From Caulobacteraceae bacterium (GTDB lineage Bacteria; Pseudomonadota; Alphaproteobacteria; Caulobacterales; Caulobacteraceae), in contig JANXUA010000102.1 in assembly GCA_025352085.1 (NCBI GenBank), positions 1 through 63,798 of the forward strand: DNA of 63,798 nt, read 5' to 3'. A program made the position numbers and the translations under genes. Positions within the stretch are counted from its first letter, which is position 1; every line of letters begins with the position of its first letter. Below the pieces are notes generated by a model. It saw only the letters and a list, made by a program, of their open reading frames with translations, was not told the DNA's origin and did not search any database. This document shows, piece after piece, positions 31,552 to 39,976 of the stretch.

Positions 31552-33765
31552 ATGGGTGTTGCCGACCCGACCTTTTACTCTGCGGCCGCGAGACGCGTGG
31601 CCGGAGTTGTGCTTTTGCAAGATCGACGATGGAAGCGGCGGCTGTCGGCGGGCGCCATGCTGGCGCTCGGCGCGGCGGCGCCACTGGCCGCCGCCGCCGC
31701 GGACATAACCGACCCCGAGGGCACGATCGTCGTCACCGCCCGGCGCCTCAATGCGGCGCGCGCGGCGATCCAGCCGGAACTGGGCGCCTCGGTCTACACC
31801 GTCGACAAGGCGGCCATCGCGGCCATGCCGGGCGGAGACAATGTGGCCCTCAACCAGGTAGTGCTGCAGTCGCCGGGAGTCGCCCAGGATTCGTTCGGTC
31901 AGTTGCATGTGCGCGGCGAGCACAACGGTCTGCAGTTTCGACTCAACGGCGTCACCCTGCCCGAGGGGCTGAGCGTGTACAGCCAGGCGCTCAGCCCCCG
32001 GCTCGCCGACAAGGTGTCGCTGATCACCGGCGCCCTGCCTGCGCAATATGGCCTGCGCACGGCAGGGATTATCGACATCACCACCCGCAACGGCGTCTAT
32101 CAGAACGGCGGCGAGGTCTCGATCTACGGCGGCAGCCACGACCAGATCGAGCCCAGCGTCTCCTGCGGCGGCAGCTCGGGGCCGCTGAACGTGTTCGTAT
32201 CCGGCAGCTATCAGCATTCCGGGCTTGGCATCGAATCTCCGGACGCCCTGTCGACCCCGGCCCACGATCGCACTGATCAATTCCAGGGCTTCGCCTATCT
32301 GGAGGACATCGTCGATCCTTCCAGCCGGGTCGCTCTCATTCTGGGCGCGTCGAACGAGCGGTTTCAGATACCCAACCAGCCTGGACTGACGCCGTCGCTG
32401 TTGTTCGGACCCAATGGCGATCAGCCGCTGGTCGTCAACGGTCAGACCACCTTCCCCAGCCTCGCCCTCAATGAGAGCCAGAAGGAGGCCACCTATTATG
32501 GCGTGGCCAGCTATCTGCACACCACCGACGTCTTCACCGGCCAGGTCTCCCTATTCGCGCGCTATTCGGCCTTGAGCTTCATTCCCGACCCTCTGGGCGA
32601 TCTCCTCTTCAACGGCATTGCCCAGGCGGCGCACAAGCGCGATACGACGGGCGGGGTTCAGGCCGAGGGGGTCTATCATCTCGGCGAAGCCCACACCCTG
32701 CGCGGGGGCGTAATGGTTGAGGTTGATCACGCCACCAGCGCGACGACATCGCGGGTCATCGGGCTCGATGCGACGGGCGCCCAGATCAGCGACCAGCCGA
32801 TCAGCATCGTCGACAATGGCGGCACGACCGCCTTCACCGCCAGCGTCTATCTACAGGATGAGTGGAAGCTCGCCGACTCGCTGATCGTAAACTACGGCCT
32901 CCGCTTCGATCAGTTCGACGGCTTTCGCCACGAGAACCAGTTCAGCCCCCGGGTCAATCTGGTGTGGACCCCGGTGCGCGGCACGACGGTCCACGCCGGC
33001 TATTCGCGCTATTTCTCGCCGCCGCCGCTCGAGCTGGTCGGCGCCCGAACCATCGGCCTGTTCGCGGGCACCACCGCCGCCTCGCCAGTCACCCACGACG
33101 ACACGCCGCGTGCCGAACGGGCCAACTATTTCGACGTCGGCGTGTCGCAAAAGCTCGGCCGACACATGACGCTGGGGATCGACAGTTATTACAAACGCTC
33201 CAAAGAGCTGATCGACGAGGGGCAGTTCGGCGCGCCGATCATCCTGACCCCATTCAACTATGCGCAGGGGCGCCAGTACGGCGTCGAGTTCACCGCCGGT
33301 TACAATCAGGGGTCGTTCACCGCCTACGCCAACCTCGCCTATGTGAAAAACCAGGGCCGGGACATCGACACCAGCCAGTTCAACTTCGCCGCCGACAAGC
33401 TGACCTACATCCACAACCACTTCATCTATCTCGACCACGACCAGACGCTGAGCGCCTCGGCCGGCGCCTCATATCTGTGGCGGGGGACGCGGGTCGGCGG
33501 GGACCTGATCCATGGCAGCGGTCTGCGCGCCACCGGCCCCGACGGCGTACCCAATGGCGCGCACCTGCCCGGTTACGTCCAAGTCAACCTCTCGCTGTCC
33601 CACCATTTCGAGACCGGCCAATTGGGCGGCGTCACCCTGCGCTTCGACGTCGTCAATGCGCTCGACCACGTCTACGAGATCCGCGACGGCACCGGCGTCG
33701 GCGTCGGCGCCCCACAGTTCGGTGCGAGGCGGGGATTCTTCGGCGGGGTGACGAAGAGTTTTTAG
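31552..33765 (+). CDS. TonB-dependent outer-membrane receptor
   Basis: 737 aa from ATG 31552; a GTG at 31609 is an alternative that gives a tighter signal peptide (LLQDRRWKRRLSAGAMLALG, then AAAAAD). The mature N-terminus has EGTIVVTARRL, and the plug domain includes VLQSPGVAQDSFGQLHVRGE, LNGVTLPEGLSVYSQALSPR and YGLRTAGIIDITTRNG. About 22 barrel strands and the terminal FGARRGFFGGVTKSF follow. It imports a scarce ligand with TonB energy; which one is not readable. It is divergent from a two-component system and followed by a DUF2214 membrane protein gene 35 bases later. Confidence 0.93.
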   Translation: MGVADPTFYSAAARRVAGVVLLQDRRWKRRLSAGAMLALGAAAPLAAAAADITDPEGTIVVTARRLNAARAAIQPELGASVYTVDKAAIAAMPGGDNVALNQVVLQSPGVAQDSFGQLHVRGEHNGLQFRLNGVTLPEGLSVYSQALSPRLADKVSLITGALPAQYGLRTAGIIDITTRNGVYQNGGEVSIYGGSHDQIEPSVSCGGSSGPLNVFVSGSYQHSGLGIESPDALSTPAHDRTDQFQGFAYLEDIVDPSSRVALILGASNERFQIPNQPGLTPSLLFGPNGDQPLVVNGQTTFPSLALNESQKEATYYGVASYLHTTDVFTGQVSLFARYSALSFIPDPLGDLLFNGIAQAAHKRDTTGGVQAEGVYHLGEAHTLRGGVMVEVDHATSATTSRVIGLDATGAQISDQPISIVDNGGTTAFTASVYLQDEWKLADSLIVNYGLRFDQFDGFRHENQFSPRVNLVWTPVRGTTVHAGYSRYFSPPPLELVGARTIGLFAGTTAASPVTHDDTPRAERANYFDVGVSQKLGRHMTLGIDSYYKRSKELIDEGQFGAPIILTPFNYAQGRQYGVEFTAGYNQGSFTAYANLAYVKNQGRDIDTSQFNFAADKLTYIHNHFIYLDHDQTLSASAGASYLWRGTRVGGDLIHGSGLRATGPDGVPNGAHLPGYVQVNLSLSHHFETGQLGGVTLRFDVVNALDHVYEIRDGTGVGVGAPQFGARRGFFGGVTKSF

Positions 33766-33800
33766 ATATATACGCTCGGTCGAAATTTTGGGGACCGAGA

Positions 33801-34238
33801 ATGCTCGACCTAACGCTGGCGATCACCCACCATCTGCTCATCTTCGGCCTGTTCGGCGTGCTGTTCGCCGAGCTGATCAGCGTGCGCGCAGGCATGACGG
33901 TCGAGGCGGTCACACGCATTTCGCGCATCGATCTTTGGTACGGCGTTCTGGCGGGCCTGATCATCGCGGTGGGCTTTTCGCGGGCGGTGTTCGCGGCCAA
34001 GGGCTGGGCCTACTATTCGCACAACGCCTATTTCTGGGCCAAGATCGCGACCTTTCTCGTCATCGGCCTGCTGTCGATCCCGCCGACCCTCGCCATTATC
34101 GGCTGGCGCCGGACCGGCGCGGCGCCCGCGGACGATCAGATCGCGCGCGTCCGCCGGTTCCTGTGGACGGAAACGGCGCTGTTCGCCGTGCTGCCGGCCT
34201 TCGCCGCCGCCATGGCGCGGGGTTATGGGGCGTTTTGA
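33801..34238 (+). CDS. DUF2214 family membrane protein
   Basis: 145 aa from ATG 33801, with GGGGACCGAGA upstream. Four hydrophobic segments: LAITHHLLIFGLFGVLFAEL, IDLWYGVLAGLIIAVGFSRA, AKIATFLVIGLLSIPPTLAI and a C-terminal ETALFAVLPAFAAAMARGYG. The arrangement and conserved residues (HH in helix 1, FWAKI before helix 3) match DUF2214, an integral membrane family of unknown function. It starts 35 bases after the TonB receptor and is probably in the same transcript. Confidence 0.82.
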   Translation: MLDLTLAITHHLLIFGLFGVLFAELISVRAGMTVEAVTRISRIDLWYGVLAGLIIAVGFSRAVFAAKGWAYYSHNAYFWAKIATFLVIGLLSIPPTLAIIGWRRTGAAPADDQIARVRRFLWTETALFAVLPAFAAAMARGYGAF

Positions 34239-34271
34239 GGCGCGTGAGCGCACGAGCGGGAGGCAAGCGGC

Positions 34272-34454
34272 ATGGCCGGCCTGAAAGATAAACGCGGCTT
34301 CATCGACAAGGACCGGCTCGACCTGTCCGAGCGGCAAGCGGTCGAATACTGGATGAAGCGCTGGGGCGTCACCCGCGACCAGCTCACCGGCGCCCATCGC
34401 AAGGCTGGTCGCATGGTCAAGGACATCGCCGCCGAACTTGGCAAGAAACGGTAG
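34272..34454 (+). CDS. DUF3606 small protein
   Basis: 60 aa. The segment RLDLSERQAVEYWMKRWGVT followed by RDQLTGAHRKAGRMVKDIAA matches the short DUF3606 family, a helical protein often found as a single small gene in alphaproteobacteria. A basic, lysine-rich composition suggests nucleic-acid contact, but no function is known. It lies 33 bases after the DUF2214 gene and is convergent with the next gene. Confidence 0.78.
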   Translation: MAGLKDKRGFIDKDRLDLSERQAVEYWMKRWGVTRDQLTGAHRKAGRMVKDIAAELGKKR

Positions 34455-34488
34455 GGTCTTTCGGGCGGCCCCCGGTCGCCGATCCTCG

Positions 34489-35358
34489 TCACCGCCGCGG
34501 CGGCCCCGGGTCGGGCGGCGGCGCGCGCGCGGTTTCAAATCCGTGGATCGTCCATTCCAGCGGTCGAGCATCGACGCGGACCGCGCCTAGCCGGGCTCGA
34601 CCAAGATCCATGGTCATCAACATCAGGCCCGCCCACATCAGCATGAGCAGGGAGGGCAGCACCCACTGACGTCCGCTCTCGAGGCCCATCTCAAAGCCCA
34701 TCGCGCCCACGGCGAGGATGGAGCCCAGGATCATGGCGTCGATCATGCCGCTCGGCGGCTCGCTGACGAAGGCGAAGCGCTGCGAGAGGGCCGAGTCGAA
34801 CATGTGATTGAGGGCGCTGATCAAGGTTGCGCTGACGGCGGTGGGCGACGCGCGGGCCACCACAGTCGCCCGCGCCCAGATCTGGTTCTGTTGGGATTCG
34901 CCGCGCGCGTTGAGCGTTTCGGCCAGCGGCTCCGACCTGGCCAGGGTGAAGGCCAGCCGCGTCTTGGCGTAGTCGTCAATCAGCCCGGCGATCGCGGCGC
35001 CGTCGGCGCCGCCCACCATCCGGCCCCTCAGCCAGGCGGTGCCGATCGCGTTGGCCTCGGTGACCACCAACTCCCGCCGCGCTTCGAAACGGTTCTGGGC
35101 GGAATTGATCGACAGCCCCAGCATGAAGGTCATCAGGCCCAGCATGGCGGCGGCCAGGGTCGCGGTGGCGGCGTGGGCTCTGTCGCCGCCGCCGACTCTC
35201 CGCGCCCGCCAGCGCCCGAGGCGATAGCCCGCCTCGCATGTGGCGGTCAGGACCATAAACAGCGCCACGGCCAGCGCCAGCACGCTGGTCTGCAGAAACC
35301 ACCCGAGCACCGCGTTCACAACCCCGGCTTCCCACAATAACTCCAGGTAAAAACTCAC
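34489..35358 (-). CDS. DUF4239 (bestrophin-like) membrane protein
   Basis: 289 aa. Two N-terminal membrane helices (LGWFLQTSVLALAVALFMVL and ATLAAAMLGLMTFMLGLSIN), a long soluble helical loop starting NRFEARRELVVTEANAIGTA, then two more helices (MILGSILAVGAMGFEMGLES and LPSLLMLMWAGLMLMTMDLG). This 2+2 pattern with the EANAIGTAWLR segment is typical of DUF4239, distantly related to bestrophin channels. Function is unproven. It is monocistronic and convergent with the DUF3606 gene. Confidence 0.75.
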   Translation of the reverse strand: MSFYLELLWEAGVVNAVLGWFLQTSVLALAVALFMVLTATCEAGYRLGRWRARRVGGGDRAHAATATLAAAMLGLMTFMLGLSINSAQNRFEARRELVVTEANAIGTAWLRGRMVGGADGAAIAGLIDDYAKTRLAFTLARSEPLAETLNARGESQQNQIWARATVVARASPTAVSATLISALNHMFDSALSQRFAFVSEPPSGMIDAMILGSILAVGAMGFEMGLESGRQWVLPSLLMLMWAGLMLMTMDLGRARLGAVRVDARPLEWTIHGFETARAPPPDPGPPRR

Positions 35359-35515
35359 ATTTGTCGGGGAAAGGAAAGGCGGACGCCGGTAGGATGCACG
35401 GAGGGCTCTTCCCGGCCGCCGCGAGGGCGTCCTCTTTGCGTTGAATGGCTCGAATGGAGCAATGCGCTGGAACGGGCGACAGGAGTCGCATAGCCGTCGC
35501 TAACCGACGGGGCCC

Positions 35516-36961
35516 CTACCCGCCCCCTGCCTCCCGCGCCGCGCGCAGGCCCGAGTGAAGGGCGCCTTGGATCCAGCCCATCCACGGCGAGGTGTGTTCG
35601 CCGGCGAAGTGGACGCGGCCTTCGACCGTCGCCACGTGGGGGAGCACGGTCTTGTAATCCTGCGGCCGGATGACCGTGTAGGCGCCCTTGGACCAAGGGT
35701 GGTTGAGCCATGACCAAGTCGTCGCGCCCTCGACGCGGTCGCGGAGGCCCGGATGGATTTGTTCGAACAGGGCCAGGGAGCGACGCACTTGTTCGTCTTC
35801 GCTCTGATGGGAATAGTCGGCGGCGAGGTCCTCGTAGATGTAGGACATCAGGATTCCTCGACGACCAGGCTCTTTGAGGGTGGGACTCCAGATCTCCATC
35901 GGCTGATCGACGGTGGCGAAGCCGTTGCGGCCGTCGGCTTCCCAAAACCGGGTGTCGGTCTGGACGTAAACCCGCGCCACCGGGCCCATGTAGAGGTTGC
36001 GGATGGCGTAGCCCTTGGCCGGACTCCAGGGGGGCGCGACCTCGATATCGCGCAGCACGGTGTAGGGCAGGGTGCAGATTGCCCGGTCGGCGCGCACCGT
36101 GTGCGAGCCGGCGGCGCCGGCGTAGGTGATCGACACGCCCCGGTCGTCCTGGGCGATGCGGGTCACCCGCGCGCCATAGTGGATCACCCCGTTCAACTCA
36201 TCGGCCATGGCGTGAGGCAGCAGGTCATTGCCGCCGCGAATCTTCCACAGCATGGGCGCGGCGTGGCTGACCGCATCGTGCACGAAATCAAGCGCGCTGT
36301 CGCCCTCGAAGCCGGTGCACAGCGCGGCGATCACATCCGGCGTCGCGTCCTTGGCGCGTAAATAGTCGGCCATGCTGATCTGGCCCAAGGGCGCCAGGGC
36401 CGGCAGGGGCCAGGCGTCCTGCGGCAGCCTCTGGATCTGGGCCAGCAGGTCGCCGAAATATTTGTGGGCCAGGCCATCGAAGCCCACCGCGCGATCGGCG
36501 GAGCTGAAATCCACATTGAGCTTGGCGACATCCGGGGCGCCGCCGAATGGGGTCACCTGACGGGCGCCGCGCCACAGGAACACTCCCGCGCCCGATTGCG
36601 GAAGGAACGGATCAAGCGTGAGCTTATAGCGCTCGACATAGCTCAAGGTCAGGTGATGGGTGCTGGGAATGCGTCCGGCGCCGGCCTCGGCGTGCAGTCC
36701 GTCAGAGAACGGCGCGCGCAGGGTGTAGACCCGGCCGCCGGGACGCATCTGGCCCTCAAGGATGATGACCTCGTGACCGGCCTGGACCAGGTCCAGTCCC
36801 GCGGCGAGGCCCGCCATGCCGGCGCCCAGAATGACGACACGCTTGCGCGCGCCGCCCGTGAGCTGCGCGGGCTGAGCCAGGGCCATCGGAGTCTGGGCGC
36901 TCAGCGCCGCCGCGCCCGCGAGGCGCAGCAAGGCGCGACGGTCCAGGATTAAACTCTGCAT
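35516..36961 (-). CDS. Flavin-dependent amine oxidase, exported
   Basis: 481 aa. Start set at ATG 36961, giving a Tat-like leader MQSLILDRRALLRLAGAAAL. The FAD dinucleotide fold follows: KRVVILGAGMAGLAAGLDLV, LEGQMRPGGRVYTL and AGAGRIPSTHH. The C-terminal flavin motif is RVHFAGEHTSPWMGWIQGAL. This is the plan of monoamine oxidases and L-amino-acid oxidases, which oxidise primary amines or amino acids with release of H2O2. The PWSKGAY segment before it is usual for the group. The substrate is unknown. The GST-like and hydrolase genes nearby do not define a pathway. Confidence 0.92.
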   Translation of the reverse strand: MQSLILDRRALLRLAGAAALSAQTPMALAQPAQLTGGARKRVVILGAGMAGLAAGLDLVQAGHEVIILEGQMRPGGRVYTLRAPFSDGLHAEAGAGRIPSTHHLTLSYVERYKLTLDPFLPQSGAGVFLWRGARQVTPFGGAPDVAKLNVDFSSADRAVGFDGLAHKYFGDLLAQIQRLPQDAWPLPALAPLGQISMADYLRAKDATPDVIAALCTGFEGDSALDFVHDAVSHAAPMLWKIRGGNDLLPHAMADELNGVIHYGARVTRIAQDDRGVSITYAGAAGSHTVRADRAICTLPYTVLRDIEVAPPWSPAKGYAIRNLYMGPVARVYVQTDTRFWEADGRNGFATVDQPMEIWSPTLKEPGRRGILMSYIYEDLAADYSHQSEDEQVRRSLALFEQIHPGLRDRVEGATTWSWLNHPWSKGAYTVIRPQDYKTVLPHVATVEGRVHFAGEHTSPWMGWIQGALHSGLRAAREAGGG

Positions 36962-37049
36962 GTCATGTCGCCCCGCGCCAAACACCGGCCTGTTCTGGCG
37001 CCGGGAGGGCGATAGTGTCCATCGGAATTTGGGCGACGCGAGTCACGAG

Positions 37050-37300
37050 CGGTCGGTCGCGCACGCCACATTCCCCATTGAGCGCGACTTCGACGCCGTT
37101 GCCGGCACATGTGCTTCACGACCTTACGGATAAGGCGGCCACGGCTCGCTGGTTCGAGGGCGACGACAGCCACCCGGTGGTTGAACGCGGGATGGACGCT
37201 CGCCCCGGCGGGCGCAAGCGGGATTTCGGGACGCTGCAGCGCGGCCTCTATTCGATGTTCGACGCGGTCATCTCGACATCGACTGGCGGCGCAGGTCGAA
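37050..37300 (+). pseudogene. Frameshifted, truncated SRPBCC (AHSA1-like) gene remnant
   Basis: One plus frame (from 37050) reads RSVAHATFPIERDFDAV, which resembles the start of AHSA1/SRPBCC proteins (SVxHATFxIERxYdA). Near 37095 the similarity moves to a second frame (LPAHVLHDLTDKAATARWFE, then VVERGMDARPGGRKRDFGTL and YSMFDAV), again as in this family. The reading is lost after about 37290, where the C-terminal half should follow but the neighbouring minus-strand gene ends. This suggests one frameshift plus a 3' deletion. The rest of the 343-base gap (36962-37304) shows nothing else. Confidence 0.6.
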
Positions 37301-37304
37301 TAAC

Positions 37305-38060
37305 CTAAAACCGCCGTTCCAGCTCCACGCCCAATCTCAGTTGACCACGCGATTCGGCGCGGTCGGCGCCAACCGACGCGAGCCAGCCGGCGTCGATCTC
37401 GATTTCGACCGGCGAGCCGCGCGGATGGCCGCTCCATTTGACCTGAGGACCGAGGTAGGCGCCCTGAGCTTTCAGAAAGACGTGATCGTCGCCGAAGTCG
37501 CCGAACGTCTCGGCGCCCAGCCGAAGATGTCCAAAGACGCGCCAAGTCGCCGAGGCGGCGTAACCGTAGGATGCAATGCCCTCGCCGGTCGGCGCGGACA
37601 GGGGCTTTTCGACGATCAGGTTCAACAGGCCCTCGAACCGCCCGGCTCGTTTGGCCAACAGGAGTTTGCCCTCGACCTTGTCATCCTGGCCGTTCAGACC
37701 GCGGGAATATTCCAGATACAACCCGGTATCGACGCCGATGCGCGGGATCTGGCCGAGATAATCGACCGCCTCAAGGCCGATCGCGGTCATCTTCGTTGGT
37801 CCGCCCGGCGCGTTGGCGATCACGCCGACCACGGCGAGGCTGAGGTGGTCGCTCACCCCGTATTCGGTTTCCCAAACCGTGGTCGCCGCCCCCGACAGCG
37901 CTCCGCCGCCGACTTCGCCGCCCTCGCGCAGCTCGAACTCGCCGACGCCCTTCTGGACATAGGGCGCATAGACCTTCTCATCCAGGCGCGGATCGGCGAG
38001 AGCGCCGCCGGCGGCCATCAACACAAATCCGGCCGCCGCCCAAGCCATCAACCGATTCAT
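37305..38060 (-). CDS. Putative outer-membrane/periplasmic beta-rich protein
   Basis: 251 aa. ATG 38060 lies 5 bases after AGGAG. Signal peptide MNRLMAWAAAGFVLMAAGGA, mature start near ADPRLDEKVYAPYVQKGVGE. The rest is a series of amphipathic strands (GVDTGLYLEYSRGLNGQDDK, YGYAASATWRVFGHLRLGAE) ending LRLGVELERRF with an aromatic last residue, which suggests a small outer-membrane barrel. I do not recognise a named family. It is divergent from a cupredoxin gene followed by a ZIP transporter gene, so a role in metal handling is plausible. Confidence 0.7.
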   Translation of the reverse strand: MNRLMAWAAAGFVLMAAGGALADPRLDEKVYAPYVQKGVGEFELREGGEVGGGALSGAATTVWETEYGVSDHLSLAVVGVIANAPGGPTKMTAIGLEAVDYLGQIPRIGVDTGLYLEYSRGLNGQDDKVEGKLLLAKRAGRFEGLLNLIVEKPLSAPTGEGIASYGYAASATWRVFGHLRLGAETFGDFGDDHVFLKAQGAYLGPQVKWSGHPRGSPVEIEIDAGWLASVGADRAESRGQLRLGVELERRF

Positions 38061-38158
38061 ATCCACTCCTGTTTTTGCGAGGCGTTTGCATATTCGTTGT
38101 TGCGAAAGATTGTCAATTGCAGTTATAGCTCGCCTGCCCTTTTTGTTTGGAGACTCCG

Positions 38159-38494
38159 ATGATCAAGCCCGCCCTCTTCGCCTTCGTCGCGCTCGCCCTT
38201 CCCGGCGTTCTGACGGCGGCGCCGACGGCGGACCCCACCGTGGTTCTCACCTTGAAGAATCACCGCTTCGAACCGGCGAAGCTCACCCTGCCGGCCGGTC
38301 GCAAGATTCATGTGCGCCTGATCAACCAGGACGGGGCGATGGAGGAGTTCGACAGCGGCGATCTGAAGGTCGAGGAAGAGGTCACGCCGCACGGTCGGAC
38401 CGATTTCACCGTCGGCCCCCTGAAGCCGGGAACCTACGCCTTCATGGGCGAAGCCCATCCGGCCACGGCGGCGGGAAGCTTCACCGCCGAATAG
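38159..38494 (+). CDS. Periplasmic cupredoxin-domain protein
   Basis: 111 aa. ATG 38159 has GGAGA 6 bases before it. Signal peptide MIKPALFAFVALALPGVLTA, then a cupredoxin-like sandwich: VVLTLKNHRFEPAKLTLPAG, KIHVRLINQDGAMEEFDSGD, PGTYAFMGEAHPATAAGSFT. The His/Met/Glu-rich loops resemble the cupredoxin_1 proteins found with iron-uptake systems (P19/FtrA-linked), although the Cys of blue copper proteins is absent. It likely binds copper or iron in the periplasm. The ZIP transporter gene starts 41 bases downstream. Confidence 0.82.
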   Translation: MIKPALFAFVALALPGVLTAAPTADPTVVLTLKNHRFEPAKLTLPAGRKIHVRLINQDGAMEEFDSGDLKVEEEVTPHGRTDFTVGPLKPGTYAFMGEAHPATAAGSFTAE

Positions 38495-38535
38495 GTGCCC
38501 ATGGACGCTAGACCTTCGCGCGGTTAAGCGAAGGC

Positions 38536-39279
38536 ATGGCTGGACCCATTTTCGCGCATCACGGCGAGCTTTTGCTGATCGCGCTTGGTCTCGCGACGGG
38601 TCTGGCGACCTGGATCGGCGGCTCGCTCGCCATACGCCACGCCCAAAAGGTGCATCTGGTGCTGGGCTTCAGCGCCGGGGCGGTGATCGGCGTCGCCCTG
38701 CTCGACCTGCTGCCCGAAGCGATCGATCTGGGCGGACCGGCGTGGGGAACCCCGACCATCACCGCAATCGTCGCCGCCGGGTTCATCGCCTATCTGGTCG
38801 TCGATCGGCTGTTTCTGCTACGCGCCGGCGGCGGCGAGGGCCATCGCGGCCACTTCGGCGCCGGCAGCCTGACCGCGCACAGCCTGCTGGACGGCCTCGG
38901 CATCGGGCTTGGATTTCAGGTTTCGGCGTCGGTGGGGGCCATTTTGGCGGTCGCCGTCCTGGCGCACGATCTGGCCGACGGTATGAACACGGTCAATCTG
39001 AGCCTGCGCGGCACGGGCGACCCCAGGATCGCCCGCCGCTGGCTGCTCGCCGATTCGGTTGCGCCGATGATCGGCATAGCCGCCAGCCGGCTGATCGTCG
39101 TCGCCCCGGATCGTCTGGCTTTGGTGATCGCCGCCTTCACCGGCTTTTTTCTTTATATCGGGGCCAGCGAACTGCTCCCGGACAGCCACCACCGTCACCC
39201 GCGCGCCTGGACCACCGTGGCGACCGTGCTGGGCGTGGCGATGATCGGGATCTTCGTTCGCTTGGCCTCGCGCGGCTGA
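38536..39279 (+). CDS. ZIP family divalent metal transporter
   Basis: 247 aa from ATG 38536. Seven or eight hydrophobic helices. The metal path of the ZIP family is seen as HSLLDGLGIGLGFQ in helix 4 and AHDLADGMNTVNL in helix 5, both close to the HNxPEG/HEIPE motifs with conservative changes. A His-containing loop (GGGEGHRGHFGAGS) precedes helix 4. Late ASELLPDSHHRHPRA supplies further His. It should carry zinc, iron or manganese across the inner membrane. With the cupredoxin and divergent outer-membrane protein it forms a plausible three-part metal uptake locus. Confidence 0.85.
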   Translation: MAGPIFAHHGELLLIALGLATGLATWIGGSLAIRHAQKVHLVLGFSAGAVIGVALLDLLPEAIDLGGPAWGTPTITAIVAAGFIAYLVVDRLFLLRAGGGEGHRGHFGAGSLTAHSLLDGLGIGLGFQVSASVGAILAVAVLAHDLADGMNTVNLSLRGTGDPRIARRWLLADSVAPMIGIAASRLIVVAPDRLALVIAAFTGFFLYIGASELLPDSHHRHPRAWTTVATVLGVAMIGIFVRLASRG

Positions 39280-39337
39280 CCGGTCTAAGGTTGGAAACGA
39301 GCGCGACGGCGCGCCGCTTGAAAACCCGGAGACCTCC

Positions 39338-39976
39338 ATGATCCTCTACGGTTCGTCCATGTCGCCTTTTGTTCGCAAGACCATGGCCTTTCTGTCTGAA
39401 AAAGGCCTGAAGGCTGAGATTGTGCCGGTCGGATTCGGCGATCCGAATCCCGGATTTCGCGCCGCCAGTCCGTTCCTGAAGATGCCGGGCTTCAGCGACG
39501 GCGATTTCTCGATTTCCGATTCCACCGCGATCATCACCTATCTCGAAGCCAAGCATCCGACGCCGTCGATGGTTCCAGCCGATCCGGCCAGTCGCGCCCG
39601 CACGATCTGGTACGAGGAATTCGCCGACACCATCCTCATCGCCTGTATGGGCAAGGTGTTCTTCAACCGCGTCGTGGCGCCGAGGTTCTTGGGCCTGCCG
39701 GGCGATCAGGCCGTCGCCGACGCCGCCGAAAAGGATGAGTTTCCACCGTTGGCCGATTATCTCGAAGGGATCATTCCGGCGTCGGGATTCCTGGTCGACG
39801 ACCGTCTCACCCTGGCTGACCTCGCCGTCGCCAGCCCGTTCGTGAATTTCTCGCACGTCGGCATCGAGGTCGACGCAAAGACGCACCCGAAGACCCGGAC
39901 CTATGTCGACGCCATCCTGGCCCGCCCGTCCTTCGCCCCCATCATTGCCCAGGAGAAGGCTTTTCTAGCACGGTAG
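39338..39976 (+). CDS. Glutathione S-transferase family protein
   Basis: 212 aa. N-terminal thioredoxin-like domain MILYGSSMSPFVRKTMAFLS with the SPF(V)RK motif, then PFLKMPGFSDGDFSISDSTA, where the cis-Pro loop and the Asp-Ser of the glutathione site are placed normally. C-terminal helical domain ends with the N-capping box in RLTLADLAVASPFVNF. The enzyme probably conjugates or uses glutathione; the substrate is unknown. The next gene begins directly after its stop codon with no gap, so they form an operon. Confidence 0.9.
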   Translation: MILYGSSMSPFVRKTMAFLSEKGLKAEIVPVGFGDPNPGFRAASPFLKMPGFSDGDFSISDSTAIITYLEAKHPTPSMVPADPASRARTIWYEEFADTILIACMGKVFFNRVVAPRFLGLPGDQAVADAAEKDEFPPLADYLEGIIPASGFLVDDRLTLADLAVASPFVNFSHVGIEVDAKTHPKTRTYVDAILARPSFAPIIAQEKAFLAR

